NCBI GenBank assembly: GCA_032718865.1
Contig: JALUTQ010000046.1
Location: forward strand, 248,001-312,000
From: Tilletia caries
Lineage: Eukaryota; Basidiomycota; Exobasidiomycetes; Tilletiales; Tilletiaceae
DNA length: 64,000 bases
Direction: 5' to 3'
Part shown: piece by piece, positions 1 to 10,701 of the stretch
How the letters are laid out: every line of letters starts with the position of its first letter
How positions within the stretch are numbered: position 1 is the first letter of the stretch
The notes under the pieces: generated by a model
Told to the model about the DNA's origin: nothing
Databases searched by the model: none
Seen by the model: the letters and a program-made list of their open reading frames with translations, nothing else
Made by a program: the position numbers and the translations under genes

Positions 1-38
1 TTCTCCCTCTCCCTTCTGCACACTCGCCACGAAAACAG

Positions 39-2000
39 AGATCAGGGAAAAAAGACCCGCGCCCACGGCACCGAGGCCATCAAGAACCACATCGCGGCCG
101 CCCGCACCGTGGCCAACATCGTCAAGACCAGTCTCGGTCCCCGCGGCTTGGACAAGATCCTCATCAGCCCCGATGGAGAGATTCAGGTGACCAACGACGG
201 AGCGACCATCATGCGTGGTATGGAGCTGGAGCATCAGATTGCTAAGCTTCTCGTACAGCTCAGCAAGAGTCAGGACGATGAGATTGGTGATGGTACTACT
301 GGTGTTGTAGGTGAGTCACTTCGGGGCTTGTTCGTGCTCTGTGCGCGGGGGTTGTACTGACCTACTGCATGTATTCTCGCAGTGCTTGCTGGGGCCCTCT
401 TGGAGCAGTCGGAATCGCTGATTGACCGCGGCATTCACCCCATGCGAATTGCTGACGGCTTTGATCGTGCATGCGCCATCGCCGTCGCCGAACTGGAGAA
501 GGTCGCAGACCGCATCGAATTCTCAAAGACCGATGTTGACGAGCTCATGAAGGTGGCCAAGACGTGCCTTGGATCCAAGATGTGAGTGGAGCTCAAACTG
601 CTCCTCGCCGGCGCTTCATGAAAGAATGCATTTTCTGACACTTCTTCGTACAGTGTCTCAAAAGCATCGGACAAGTTTGCGCGCATTGCTGTCGATGCAG
701 TATTGTCCGTCGCAGATCTGACGCGAAGAGACGTCGACTTTGAGCTTATCAAGATGGACGGCAAAGTCGGTGGCTCCCTCGAGGACACCGCTCTCGTACA
801 AGGTGTTGTCATCGACAAGGACATGTCCCACCCTCAAATGCCGCGTGAAGTCAAGGATGCACGGATTGCCATTCTCACATGTCCCTTTGAGCCTCCGCGA
901 CCAAAGACCAAGCACAAGCTCGACATTGAATCGGTGGAGGAGTACCGCAAGTTGGAGGAGTACGAGCGATTCAAATTCGAGGAGATGATTCAACGAGTTA
1001 AGGACTGCGGAGCGAACTTGGTCGTGTGCCAGTGGGGCTTTGACGACGAGGCGAACCATCTGTTGCTACAGCACGAGTTGCCTGCCGTGCGATGGGTGGG
1101 TGGGCCTGAGCTCGAGCTCATTGCCATTGCGACCAATGGCCGAATCGTTCCCCGCTTCGAGGATCTGAGCGCCGACAAGCTCGGACGCGCGGGCATTGTG
1201 CGTGAGGTCTCCTTCGGCACGACACGCGACAAGATGCTAATCGTCGAGGAGTGCGCCAACACACGTGCGGTCACCGTCTTTGTGCGTGGATCGAACAAGA
1301 TGATCATTGACGAGGCACAGCGGGCGTTACACGATGCGATCTGTGTGGTCAGGAACCTGGTGGTGGACAATCGCGTCGTGTACGGTGGTGGCGCTGCCGA
1401 GATCTGTGCATCGATAGCTGTGGCCGAGGCGGCTGACAAGGTGAGCATTGTATATGCGAGCAATGCGGCGTAGAAGCCTGGCCATGCTGACATGCCTGTT
1501 ACCATCCCAGATTGCGTCCATCGAGCAATATGCTATGAGGGCATTTGCGTCGGCGCTCGACGCTATTCCACTTGCACTTGCCGAGAACAGCGGTTACTCT
1601 CCCATCGAGACCCTGACCGACGTCAAGAGCCGGCAAGTAACGGAGAAGGACCCCAAGCTCGGAGTGGACTGCATGGGCGCCGGGGTGAGTTTTACGACGG
1701 AATCCTTGTGGCAGGCGCAATTTCGAGCTGCTGACTTTTGTTTGTTCGATGAACGTTCAGGACAACGACATGAAGCGATGCCGCGTCTTTGACCCACTGG
1801 TGTCGAAGCGTCAACAACTGCTCCTTGCGACCCAGCTCGTCCGTGCGGTGCTCAAGATCGACGATGTTGTGAGTGAACCCTGTCTGCCTGCCATTTCCTC
1901 GTCACAAACGGTTGAGGGCGGAACTTAATGATGCTGACCATACGCCCCGTCTGGCCTGCTTGCGGCTTTGCAGATCGAGCAGCATGAGTTCGAGGGGTGA
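39..2000 (+). CDS. CCT5: T-complex protein 1 subunit epsilon (CCT5), 5' end missing
   Basis: Epsilon subunit of the cytosolic TRiC/CCT chaperonin, the ATP-driven double ring that folds actin, tubulin and WD40 proteins. The group II chaperonin signatures are visible: [43 protein letters not shown], and the C-terminal [16 protein letters not shown]. The order and spacing match human and yeast CCT5. Reading phase supports exons about 39-310, 383-581, 654-1440, 1511-1684, 1761-1868 and 1974-2000, ending in a short basic/acidic tail (IEQHEFEG). The first exon(s), coding the N-terminal 40-50 residues, lie before the window. All joins keep frame and no disruption is seen. Identity is sure; the exact start of the first visible exon is not. 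Confidence 0.95.
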
Positions 2001-2470
2001 TGCGGTGATGGTGAACCAATTGTCCTTCCGGAAGCGGAAAATGTTTCGTATGCTCTCGCAACTCAGGTCTTCTTCTGCTTTCATCATGCTTCCAGCAGGG
2101 CGAAGGAGTGAGCCTGCAGACTGTAGGTGCCGATACATACAAAGCTGGATTATGGCATTATTGGAGAGAGAGACACGGGACAGTTTCAACGCCGCTGTGC
2201 GAGCTGAGACAAAGTTCGACCCTGATTTCCTCCACAGACTCACGGCATCCGCGGCGGTTCGGCCTGCTTGTTTGCTTCCAAGTTATGTATCTCCTGCGTT
2301 CGGCTTCTGTGCATCCACTCTGCCCATCCTCGCCGACAACGTCCGTCCCCACGTCGCAGGCGGCAGGCCGCAGAGGGGAGACGGTCTCAAATTTTTTGTT
2401 CACCCAGCAAGGATCGGATCATCATCGCATCATCGGGGCAAAGTTAACCCACCTGACGATCTTCGCCCTG
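2001..2470. other. CCT5 3' flank
   Basis: No gene is supported here. The open frames are short and lack recognisable domains. The stretch holds the CCT5 3' UTR and flank and ends at the target-site duplication of the transposon that follows. Confidence 0.6.
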
Positions 2471-2479
2471 GTTTTGCCC
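2471..2479 (+). repeat. 9 bp target-site duplication, left copy
   Basis: GTTTTGCCC lies directly before the left terminal repeat and is identical to 4702-4710 directly after the right terminal repeat. Confidence 0.85.
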
Positions 2480-2509
2480 TCAGGAAAGCTGGGGGCGCTG
2501 TGTGAAGCT

Positions 2510-2780
2510 GCCCACCGGCTGTAGACCCGCTGTAGACTCGCTGCAGACTCACTGCCCATACCGCTGCTAAGCAGCGTCTCAAAAGCAGGTCTACAGCGGG
2601 CGCTGTCAGATATAGTCTCCAGCAGCCGAGCGTCTACCCGCTGTGGACACACGTTCAGCTGTCCATCCGCGGTTCACCTGCCATTCACCCGCTGTACACC
2701 CACTGACAACCAGTAATTCAATTGGATCATATCAGGCAGCTACCCGCTGTTCACCCGCTGTCATCCGGCTGAAGTGCAGC
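2510..2780 (+). repeat. left subterminal repeat cluster of the MULE-like element
   Basis: Many degenerate copies of CCCGCTGT(A)GAC, such as ACCCGCTGTAGAC and TTCACCCGCTGT, are crowded into about 270 bp. The inverse motif (CAGCGGGT) is crowded into 4440-4680 at the other end. Arrays like this are typical transposase-binding subterminal repeats. Confidence 0.7.
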
Positions 2781-2796
2781 TACAATCCAGCTGGCA

Positions 2797-3670
2797 TTAT
2801 GTTCTCGACCACTGGCCACTGGTAGTAAATACAGCGTGGGGATCATCACGCATGATCTCATACGCGCTGGCGACGTGTGCAGGCCTGCCGAAACCCTCTG
2901 CCTCCCATGCATTCTTGGACTTGCCATCCTGGGTGTACAAGTCGAGGTTGGAGGTCATGAATCCGACAAGACCGGCCTTGGGCTTGGAACCCCGTCCGAC
3001 GGCCCCTTCGTCGCGGATCTCACCACCTGATCCCGTGGCTGCGTCCGGGTACGGCGACACGGCCGTCGGGTGATTGTGAGTCTCTACCTTGATGAAGATC
3101 GGCATAGGTTCCTCGTTGGGTGTGTATGTCTGATCATGCTGGGCGGACGGTGCGAAGCGGTTGGCGGAGTAGCCCTCGAGGACGGCCGCGTTGTCGGAGT
3201 AGGCGGAGATGGTATGCTGCGGGGTGATCTTGTGAGTGTTGCGGATCATGCCGAAGAGGGTGTTCGGTTTTGATTCGCCGTCGATGGTCCAGTCGGCGTT
3301 GAAGATCTTGTGTCGGCAGTGCTCGGAGTTGACCTGGGCGAACATGAAGAGCTCGACGTCGGTCGGGTTCCGGTTGAGAGCTTGACCATCTGATTCGTTC
3401 TTGGTGCTCGACTCTTGAGTCACGTAGGCCTTGACGAGGTAGGTGATCTTGTCGTTTGCGAGAGCGAGGCCCAGCTTGCCGTTGGTGTCTACGAGACGGG
3501 CGGGTGCCTGCTCTCGTGATGCTGCGGAGCCATCGCCGATAAGGTTGACGTGTCGGAGCGGTGCAGGATCGGAACGTGAGAGGAAGGAGTCTTTTGAGGG
3601 CAAGGTTTGGACTTTGGATGGAGAAAGGAGGTCATAAGAGAAGAGATGATGTGAGGGGTGAATGGAGAAG
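2797..3670 (-). pseudogene. captured fragment of phosphoribosylformylglycinamidine synthase (ADE6/PFAS)
   Basis: An uninterrupted minus-strand frame of about 290 codons. It contains signature FGAM synthase blocks: [84 protein letters not shown]. These belong to the first catalytic half of the roughly 1,340-residue purine enzyme, so both the N-terminal part and about two thirds of the C-terminal part are absent. Homology stops near HVASAYEIM, after which about 20 unrelated codons lead to a stop. A CAG acceptor at 3671-3673 defines the upstream edge, and an intron appears to precede it. One normally conserved Gly in the PGAATG block reads Asp. The fragment lies wholly inside the 2480-4701 transposon, so it cannot be a functional enzyme. 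The parental gene is elsewhere. Confidence 0.9.
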
Positions 3671-3834
3671 CTGTGGGGAGTAAGGGTCAGAGAAGACACA
3701 CGCGCAGGATGAGAACAAGCAGCGCCTTATATCCACTGGGAGTAACGAGCAGATGTATGCGAGCAAAAGAAAAAGCAAGTAAAGTGAGCAGGGCGATGCG
3801 CGATGCAGAGAGATGGAGCGTGCCTTGCGACTCA

Positions 3835-4415
3835 CCCAGGGGATGGAAGTGAATATGCGCTGCTGGATGGCGGGCGCGGGTACTTCGCCTCTCGCACCTG
3901 GAGCTGCGCCGCCGTTCCGCACCTTGATGGTTAAAGGCATATGATATCTGCTTGAGCGAGAGCTCGAGAGGGAGGCTGTTGAAGACACAGAAAGCTTGTG
4001 AGTAGTGAGGCTGAGTCTGACGAAGAAGGATAACACCTACCAGAAAGGTTTGTTGACGGACTCATCAAAAAGAAGGACAGAGCTGAGCATTGACTTCACA
4101 CCTGCTGCCGACAATCACTGAGACTCACTTCGGCAATGTCTTGCACCACCTTGGAGAAGAGGGAAAGAGGGCAAGTGATATCAGCAGCGAGGAGAGGGTA
4201 GCATCAGCGGGTGCTCACTGGTCGTAGGGAGGACAAGCGTTGTCCTTGCCGACACCTTCACCTCCGTGACTACCCATGGCAGCAGCAGAGGTCGAGGTCG
4301 CGCGGAGAGAGTAAGGGAGGCGTGCTGCGGCGGTGGTCTGAGTAGTGAGTCCAGCTTGTCGGCAACGCGACGATGAAGAATCCTCAGACGTAGGAGACTC
4401 ACCATGGCTGAGCAA
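3835..4415 (-). other. further exon-like sequence inside the MULE-like element
   Basis: Upstream of the FGAM synthase piece the minus strand shows open stretches bounded by good splice signals. One contains MPLTIKVRNGGAAPG and is followed by a GTGAGT donor near 3835. Another near 4415-4181 contains ARLPYSLRATSTSAAAMG and ends in YDQ before GTGAGC. They look like captured exons from one or more other genes, as Pack-MULEs often carry several. I do not recognise the sources. A short 2-methylcitrate-dehydratase-like YDQ/VVQDIAE match crossed my mind but is too short to call. Confidence 0.35.
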
Positions 4416-4439
4416 CAGCGTCTTCAGCGCGCGTAGCGA

Positions 4440-4680
4440 GCCGAGATCTTGGGTGGATGACTGCCGCGGGTGAACATCCTGATGGCAGCGGATCAGGAGC
4501 GGGATGGCCCAAGCTGCGCAGACGCTGTAGCTTTCGGAGCGTTTTTGGGATTGACGAGTTTCAAGTCTAAAAGTTACATCGGGACGGCGGCGTCTGAGCA
4601 GCGGGTACAGACGCTGCTGAGACGCTGAAGCAGATCCACAGCGGGTCAGCAGCGGGTGGGCAGCCTCAGCCGCGGGACCA
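4440..4680 (-). repeat. right subterminal repeat cluster of the MULE-like element
   Basis: Repeated CAGCGGGT / GCTGCTGAGACGCTG motifs, in inverse orientation to the left cluster at 2510-2780. Confidence 0.65.
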
Positions 4681-4701
4681 CAGCGCCCCCACTTTTCCTG
4701 A

Positions 4702-4710
4702 GTTTTGCCC
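4702..4710 (+). repeat. 9 bp target-site duplication, right copy
   Basis: GTTTTGCCC, identical to 2471-2479. It directly follows the right terminal inverted repeat of the captured-gene element. Confidence 0.85.
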
Positions 4711-5239
4711 TGAGAAGAATTTGTGTCATTTTAACGGAGCTACGGCGCCGGGTGCTCGGCGCTCGCTGGTCGCTGCTCTCCCTTGTGCGAAGGGGGACGG
4801 AGCTCTCACCCGCCTGGGAAAGTGGGAAAGCTTTTGCCAAGGGCAGGAGGGGGTGGGAGCGCGGCACTGGAGGAGAGAAACGCGTTCGATTTCTCATTCT
4901 GTAGACTGAGCCCAAGGTTTCCTTCTCGCACCACACTTCCTTCGTGTCCTCGTCCACTCCTTCCTCCTGCGGGCCGTGTTCGCACCCGTCACCTTCTTCT
5001 CGTTGCTGTCCTCCGCGTGTGCTCCCTACTACCATATCGCCCTATCCCGTCCTGCACTCAGCGCGTCGTCTTCTTCCATATCTCTCCCTTTATCGATATC
5101 TTCTCCGGCGCTCGTTCTCAGCGCATACAAGGCACAAGCGCGACCTGACGCGACCGCAACGCGACGGACTCTGCGCTTCCCCATCATTGGCGCCCCTGCT
5201 GTCGAACAAAGGCGACACGTTTCCCACCCTGGACGCGCG
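4711..5239. other. upstream region of the F-box-like gene
   Basis: A pyrimidine-rich leader with long TCTCCC/CTTC tracts runs from about 4900 to the start codon. No independent gene is supported. Confidence 0.5.
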
Positions 5240-8200
5240 ATGAAGTCTCTCCTCAAGCGACGCAAGTCCAACTTCAACGAGCAGGACCCGGCCGATCGAC
5301 CCCGGGAACACATCCCTGCTCTGCCTCAAGCTCGCCAGAAGCCCAACGACAACGCGCCGCCCGTTCCCGCCCCCCCGCGCTTCTCGGGTGCTGGTTGGGA
5401 GGAATTCCTCACCAACGTCAGCGTTCCCCAGCCGCCTCTGACTCCCCTCACCCAGTCACCCGGCACCCCAAACTCACGCCTCCAGGCATCCGGCGGTAAT
5501 GGCACCAATCCCATGGACGATGCCTTCCGCGCCCAACTCGCACCTCCATTTCCCGGTGCGAACGGCAACGCTGGAAGAAGAGCGGCATCGCCACCAGCAC
5601 CGAGTCGCGCTCCGGCAAACTTCACAAATGCTCACATGATGCCGCCTTCTTCCCCTGCTCTCACAAACGGTCTCGGGTCCCCCATCGCCTCTCCCAAACA
5701 TTCCAATCAGCCGCTCTACACAGGCGAGTCTCGCTTTCCCCTCGGCATGTCAGCCGCATCGCAAGGTGCTGTCAATGCCGCTATGGGATTCGCCAGCGGC
5801 TCAGGAGACACGTTTCTGCCTCCGCCACGCCTACCCTCAGCTCCGTCCTCGCCTGGTTTCCAGCGCTCACCTCTCTCTGGGTCTCCGTCTCAGCAACAAT
5901 TGATTGACGCGCAGAGTAGAGTTATTAACCAGTCAACACCGGGCTCAGCTTCGAGCCACAGTATCCGGGCCTCCGGCCGCTCGCGCACTAAACAGGATAC
6001 CGATCGCAGCGACGCAACCAGCATCAAGTCAAATGTGAGCGGCACCAGCATCAGCAGCAAGGGCCGTTCCATTAGCAAGTTCTTTCGGCGCAAAAAGGGA
6101 AATTCGGACGACTCGCCAAAGAACGAGGTTCCAGCCATACCGAAGCTACCCAGTGCGGACGTAATTCACAGCTACGATTCTCTGACGCGTACGAAAGGGA
6201 ATCGCGCGAAGGGAGCAATGTCAGATGACCTTCTCTCCCCGCCAGCATCCCTTTCGTCTCATCCCAATGGCGGTGCAGGTCATGGCTCTGTGCGTGATGC
6301 ATCCCGCACTATTTCCAGTCCAACTGGCGCCAGCGGGGTTCCAGACAACGAGAGGGAACACATGTGGGACGGAAGGATGGCAGGGACCCCCCAAGACAGC
6401 GCCGGTGGGCTCAACGGCGTCACTGCGATGGGAAATACGCAATCCAAGGGCACGGGCCGCGGGATGGAAGCCACAGGCATGGTTTCAAGTGGTACGTCAG
6501 TGGGCAGCGAACTTGCTGGTCCGCGGGTGCGCAACATCCATACCCCACCAGACACCACAGCGGGGTCCGCCAAGGCCAGCAACGAGCAGTCCAACAGATC
6601 GCCTTCGTCGATCTCTTCCATCACACCAAACGCAACCTCTCCTGCGCCACCACGCGCCCTGTTACCGCCTTTGTTCTCGAGCACGGAAGGACAGGAAGCG
6701 CCAACCTCCCCCAGCTTTCTTCTCCCCGCACCTAGTCCCGCGCTGCGATCAAGCTCTTCGCAAAGCTCACTTCGCAGGGTTCTGGAAGACATGAACTTGC
6801 CGTTCGGTGAGTTGTTGTGACTTTTATTTGTCCTGTCGTCGTAACAACAGGCACTGAAGGACTTGGTGCCGCTTCACAGAAGATGATCTTCTGCCTGCAG
6901 AGGCAGCCAGTGCCGGGAAGATGTACGAAGCGCCGCGGGTAGTAAAAGCGGAGAAGGACGCAACAAAACCAGCACCCGTGACAACCGCAGCCTCCGAACA
7001 GGTGGATCCGACGGCCCAGGTCACCGAGTTCATGGCGACGGTCGAGGATACTGAATTATCAAGATCAGAATCAGCGGAGGAGGACGGGACCGATTCAATC
7101 TCTGCACTGCACAACATGCTTGGCAGTTTCGACATGGTCAACCCCCCAGACTTCCAGGCTGGCTTTGAGCTCCACCTGACGCAATATGAGAGCGCCAGCA
7201 AGCATGTCCTTGAATCTGGTGCTCCGCCAAGGCCTCTTCGTCCGGCAGACGCGCCTGCTTTGTTCGGCAAAGGCACCGATTCGTCCCTGCTCAGCGCCGG
7301 TCCACAGCAGATGGGAAGGGCTAGAGCGACGAGTGAGGCGAGTTTGGCGTCAGATGCCTACAAAACTCCGCCTGAAGAACCACGAACTCCGATCATGCAG
7401 TCTTTCGACAGCATGCCAAAACCGAGCCCCATCGCAAATGGGACGACCACACCCGTCTTGTCTGGACAGTCCACACCGGCAGCCACGCCTAGCACTCCGA
7501 ACTATTCTCGCGCAGGAGGGAGCGCTTCGTTGCGTCGGCCTATGCATGCGCCTCCTGTTGTTGCAAATGGAACGACAGCTGCTGCAGCGAGGCGGCCACA
7601 AGGTACGATTTCGATCGACACCGGGGACGCGCCATCGACAGTCACTTCACCTACCCTCGCCCAGAGCCGTGATGCTTTCAGTTCGCTCACATCACCCGTG
7701 CGGCAGGGTTCTTTGGGCGCCCCAGCAATACAGGCAGCCAGTCCGAAACGCATGCGCATCATCCTTCCGTTGCCCAAGCCTCGACCACAAGATGCGGCCC
7801 TGGCCGATCTGATCTGGACACATACGAGCATCTCGTTCGTGCAGCAGCTGATCGGGCTCCTGGACTTCAACGACGTCAAGAATTTGCGCCAGACCTCGCG
7901 AGCGTTCCGGACGGCGTTGACGAGTTATCCGTGCAAGGAACTGATCTTGCGGCGCTTTTTGGGGCAGGTTGGGTATCGGAGCTGGCCGCGGGCGAAGGGC
8001 AATCCTGCGCCTGGTGCAACTCCGCAACCTGGACTGGTGGACCCGATACCTTTGAGCTTCTCGGATGCAGAGGGCTTCCTGCTCAGTCACCATCTGTTGA
8101 CAGAGTACTCACTGGTTGCTCAGGCGTACGCTCGTGATGCTCAGGGCATCGATCCGCGGATGTTGACGTTGGCGAAGGCTACTACGCGCGCGTACAACCG

Positions 8201-9122
8201 TGTGTTGGCGCGACTTCGGGCTCAGCCCGTGTTTGCGATTCCACCACAGCGGAAGGGGACCATGGACTCGCTGACATCGTCTCAACAAGGTACGGCCAGT
8301 GGGGAAGGAGCGAATCCTGATCTGCTTCCGTCGCCTTGGAAGCCCGGTCGCGCGGCTCTGTTCCAGGTGTGGGTGCCCTGCAGCAATGGTGCCTGGCTCA
8401 CCGACGAGGAGTTGACGCGGTGTGAAGCCGAGCTCTTCAAGGCGGGTATTTGGAACCAGTTGAAGCGTGGTGATGTGGTGTGGGACTGTGCTCTGCCGGA
8501 TGAGTGCAACTTGGGTCGGCTTATCTTCGATGGACAGTTCCTGCGGGACTTGTCCTTTACTTTCGACCCCGTCGGGCATCTGCCGTCATGGTTGAACATG
8601 TTCTCCTTCAGTCCGGCCCACTTCCACGGTCGGATCCGGTCGAGCACGAACAGTCCTGTTGTCTTTATTGACATGACGCCGTTCCGCGAGCAGGTTGCTG
8701 CGACGCTGCATTTGGCTCAGGAAAATGCGGAGACGGTCAGTCCGAATGGGACGCGGTATCGGATCCAGCGGTGGGTGTACCATGCCCGGGTGAAAGTCAC
8801 GCCGGGGACCATCATCAGCACGTATGGCCTGGACTGCGTGCACAGCGACTGGTCCGGCACCCTCTTGCTCGAGACGGAAGGTACGATTGAGCATGCTCGG
8901 GACCTGATAACGCGCTGCTTCGGTCCGAATTCGACACCGCAGGCTCGACTGCAGTTGCTGCAGACGGTGAATAAGGGCCCGCTGCCTCCGATGTCGGGGG
9001 AGGACAAGTGGTCGTATAGCGACAAGAGCGAGGCTACGTCTCCGTTTGAGATTGTGCGGGCTAAGTCGAAGCCGGGCCAGTTATTCCTTCGTCCGGTCGT
9101 CAAGGCGCCGAAGATGATATAG
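5240..9122 (+). CDS. large F-box-like fungal protein of unknown function
   Basis: Two exons, 5240-6806 and 6880-9122, joined in phase (LPF-EDDLLP), give about 1,269 residues. The ATG at 5240 begins a basic stretch (MKSLLKRRKSNF); the frame is open further upstream but without conserved features. The first 800 residues are Ser/Pro/Thr-rich and probably disordered, with short basic patches (SKFFRRKK). At about residues 835-870, SFVQQLIGLLDFNDVKNLRQTSRAFRTAL has the leucine/helix pattern of an F-box or fungal F-box-like domain. A compact conserved-looking C-terminal region follows, rich in Trp, Gly and hydrophobics (FQVWVPC, GDVVWDCALPDECNLGRLIFDG, VYHARVKVTPGTIISTYGLDCVHSDWSG). An SCF substrate adaptor or a signalling scaffold is possible, but the function is not established. 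I would call it a conserved hypothetical with an F-box-like segment. Confidence 0.8.
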
Positions 9123-10256
9123 TGGACGGGCACCAGAGCTCGAACGTCCCCGCCCCGCCTTGGGCCCATCTACGCGCGATTTCTCCTACGCTAATCCAAC
9201 TCGAAGTCGACCAGGTCTGACGGTACTGCAAGTCAGCTATTCTACGCGCACGTCAAGTCGGAACTGCCCTCCCCAAAAATCTCACATACATGTTACACAA
9301 GAGCGTCAACATGTGCATACACGACCGACCCCCAAGAAAACCTTTCTGTATTCCTTCCTCCCGGTCGAGCCCTCGTCAAGATCTCTTCTTCTCCTTTTAC
9401 CCGACCTTTCTTCCCTTTCATATCGAAGGGGATCGTCCGGCCTCCCAGTCCTTGCTGCGCGAGGAACTTTACGACGGCCGGGCCGGACGCCCCCCTTCCC
9501 CTCACCCTTCCCTAATGGTCAATCAAGGACGCCCTCGTGTATAGACAGTCCCTTCCTCGGCTCTTGTTTTCTCTCGTCGACCTGCCTGCCTCGCCCTTCG
9601 ACTGGGCCATGATATGCATCGGCATTCGGCCATGGCCTTTCTTTTTGCTTTCCCCCTTTTGCTTTGCTGTGTAGTTACTTGTCTGTATCGTGCAATCCAT
9701 GGTCTCCTCACCTTCTTCCTGCCTTGCCCTTGCCCTTGCCCAGCTTGCTGCTTGTGCCTGCCTTGGCCAGCGAGTCCAGCAGCGAGCGAAACCTGGATTA
9801 CAAATTGGCATTACAAAGAGGGGCGTGGTGGCAGTTGTAATGCACCCGAACCGGCAGCATGAAATCTCGTTTCCGCATCCCAATTCCCAAATCGGTCTGG
9901 CAAGAGAGAACGAAACAGCCGCCTTTCACTTGGTGTTCTCCTGATTCACGCTGAGAACGAAGCGCTTCTCGCCCCACGGCCACGTCTGCACTCGCGAGCC
10001 AACCCCAGCGCGCGACTCTGTCCGCGGATTCGACCTCAGGCGCGCTCGCTGTCCGGCATTTAATCGGGTCCAGCTCCTGTGGGGGGCAAGTCAATCGGTC
10101 TGCACTCCAACGCGCAAGTGCAGGCAGGAACGCAACGCGACCTTCCAACGAGCACGCACGCACAGCACAATTTCTTCCTGCCTCTAGATCCAGGTTGCTG
10201 CTGCAGCACGACGACCTGCTCTTCTCCCGTGAAGGATCTCCGATTCCAGCACGAGA
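9123..10256. other. intergenic region and long leader of the SH3 scaffold gene
   Basis: Contains the 3' flank of the F-box-like gene and a long CT-rich leader (about 9300-9780). There are short open frames but none with domains or credible splice partners. Nothing else seen. Confidence 0.5.
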
Positions 10257-10663
10257 ATGGCCCAACGTCCCTCCCTCACAGTCGACATCGGTGCTGCCCG
10301 CCAACAGGGCAGTCGGAATCAAGCAGCCAAGTCGGCGCAGCAGGCACAGGCATCGGTCGGCACACACGTAGGGAACGTGCACATGAATGCCCAGCGTATC
10401 GTCGAGGCTCCTCCGGAACTCCAGGGACAGGACGGCTTCAGCTCCGACGAGGAGGACGGACAGGGCGAGGACGTGTATGCGGCTGCCCAGGCGAGACTTC
10501 GGGCTGGAAGTTCAAGCGCTAGTGCGAGGGCAACGCAGTCCTCTGGTTCGGACCAGTATCAGCAACAATCTCAGCAGTATCAGCAGCAGCAAGGACAACA
10601 ACAGCAACAGCAGCAGCAGCAGCTACAACAGCAGCAATACCAACAGCAGCAACAACAGCAACA

Positions 10664-10701
<38 letters not shown>

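Larger units (their letters stand above)
2480..4701. mobile_element. Mutator-type (Pack-MULE-like) non-autonomous transposon with captured host gene
   Basis: A 2,222 bp element with both ends readable. The terminal inverted repeats are about 23 bp with two mismatches (left TCAGGAAAGCTGGGGGC..., right end the reverse complement of TCAGGAAAAGTGGGGGC...). A perfect 9 bp direct repeat GTTTTGCCC flanks it at 2471-2479 and 4702-4710. A 9 bp duplication with long TIRs is the Mutator superfamily signature. Both subterminal regions are packed with degenerate CCCGCTGT/ACAGCGGG motifs. No transposase is present. The interior carries a minus-strand fragment of FGAM synthase plus further exon-like pieces with an intron-like junction. 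This is the structure of a Pack-MULE, sitting between CCT5 and the F-box-like gene. The MULE assignment rests on TSD length and TIR form only; KDZ or other families with 8-9 bp TSDs are alternatives. Confidence 0.85.

Noticed and set aside
2797..4415. A full functional ADE6 gene
   Set aside because: Only a central piece of the N-terminal half is present, homology ends abruptly, and the piece lies between transposon ends.
4976..5239. N-terminal extension of the F-box-like protein
   Set aside because: The frame is open upstream, but the peptide is low-complexity and CT-leader-derived. ATG 5240 starts the conserved-looking basic N-terminus.
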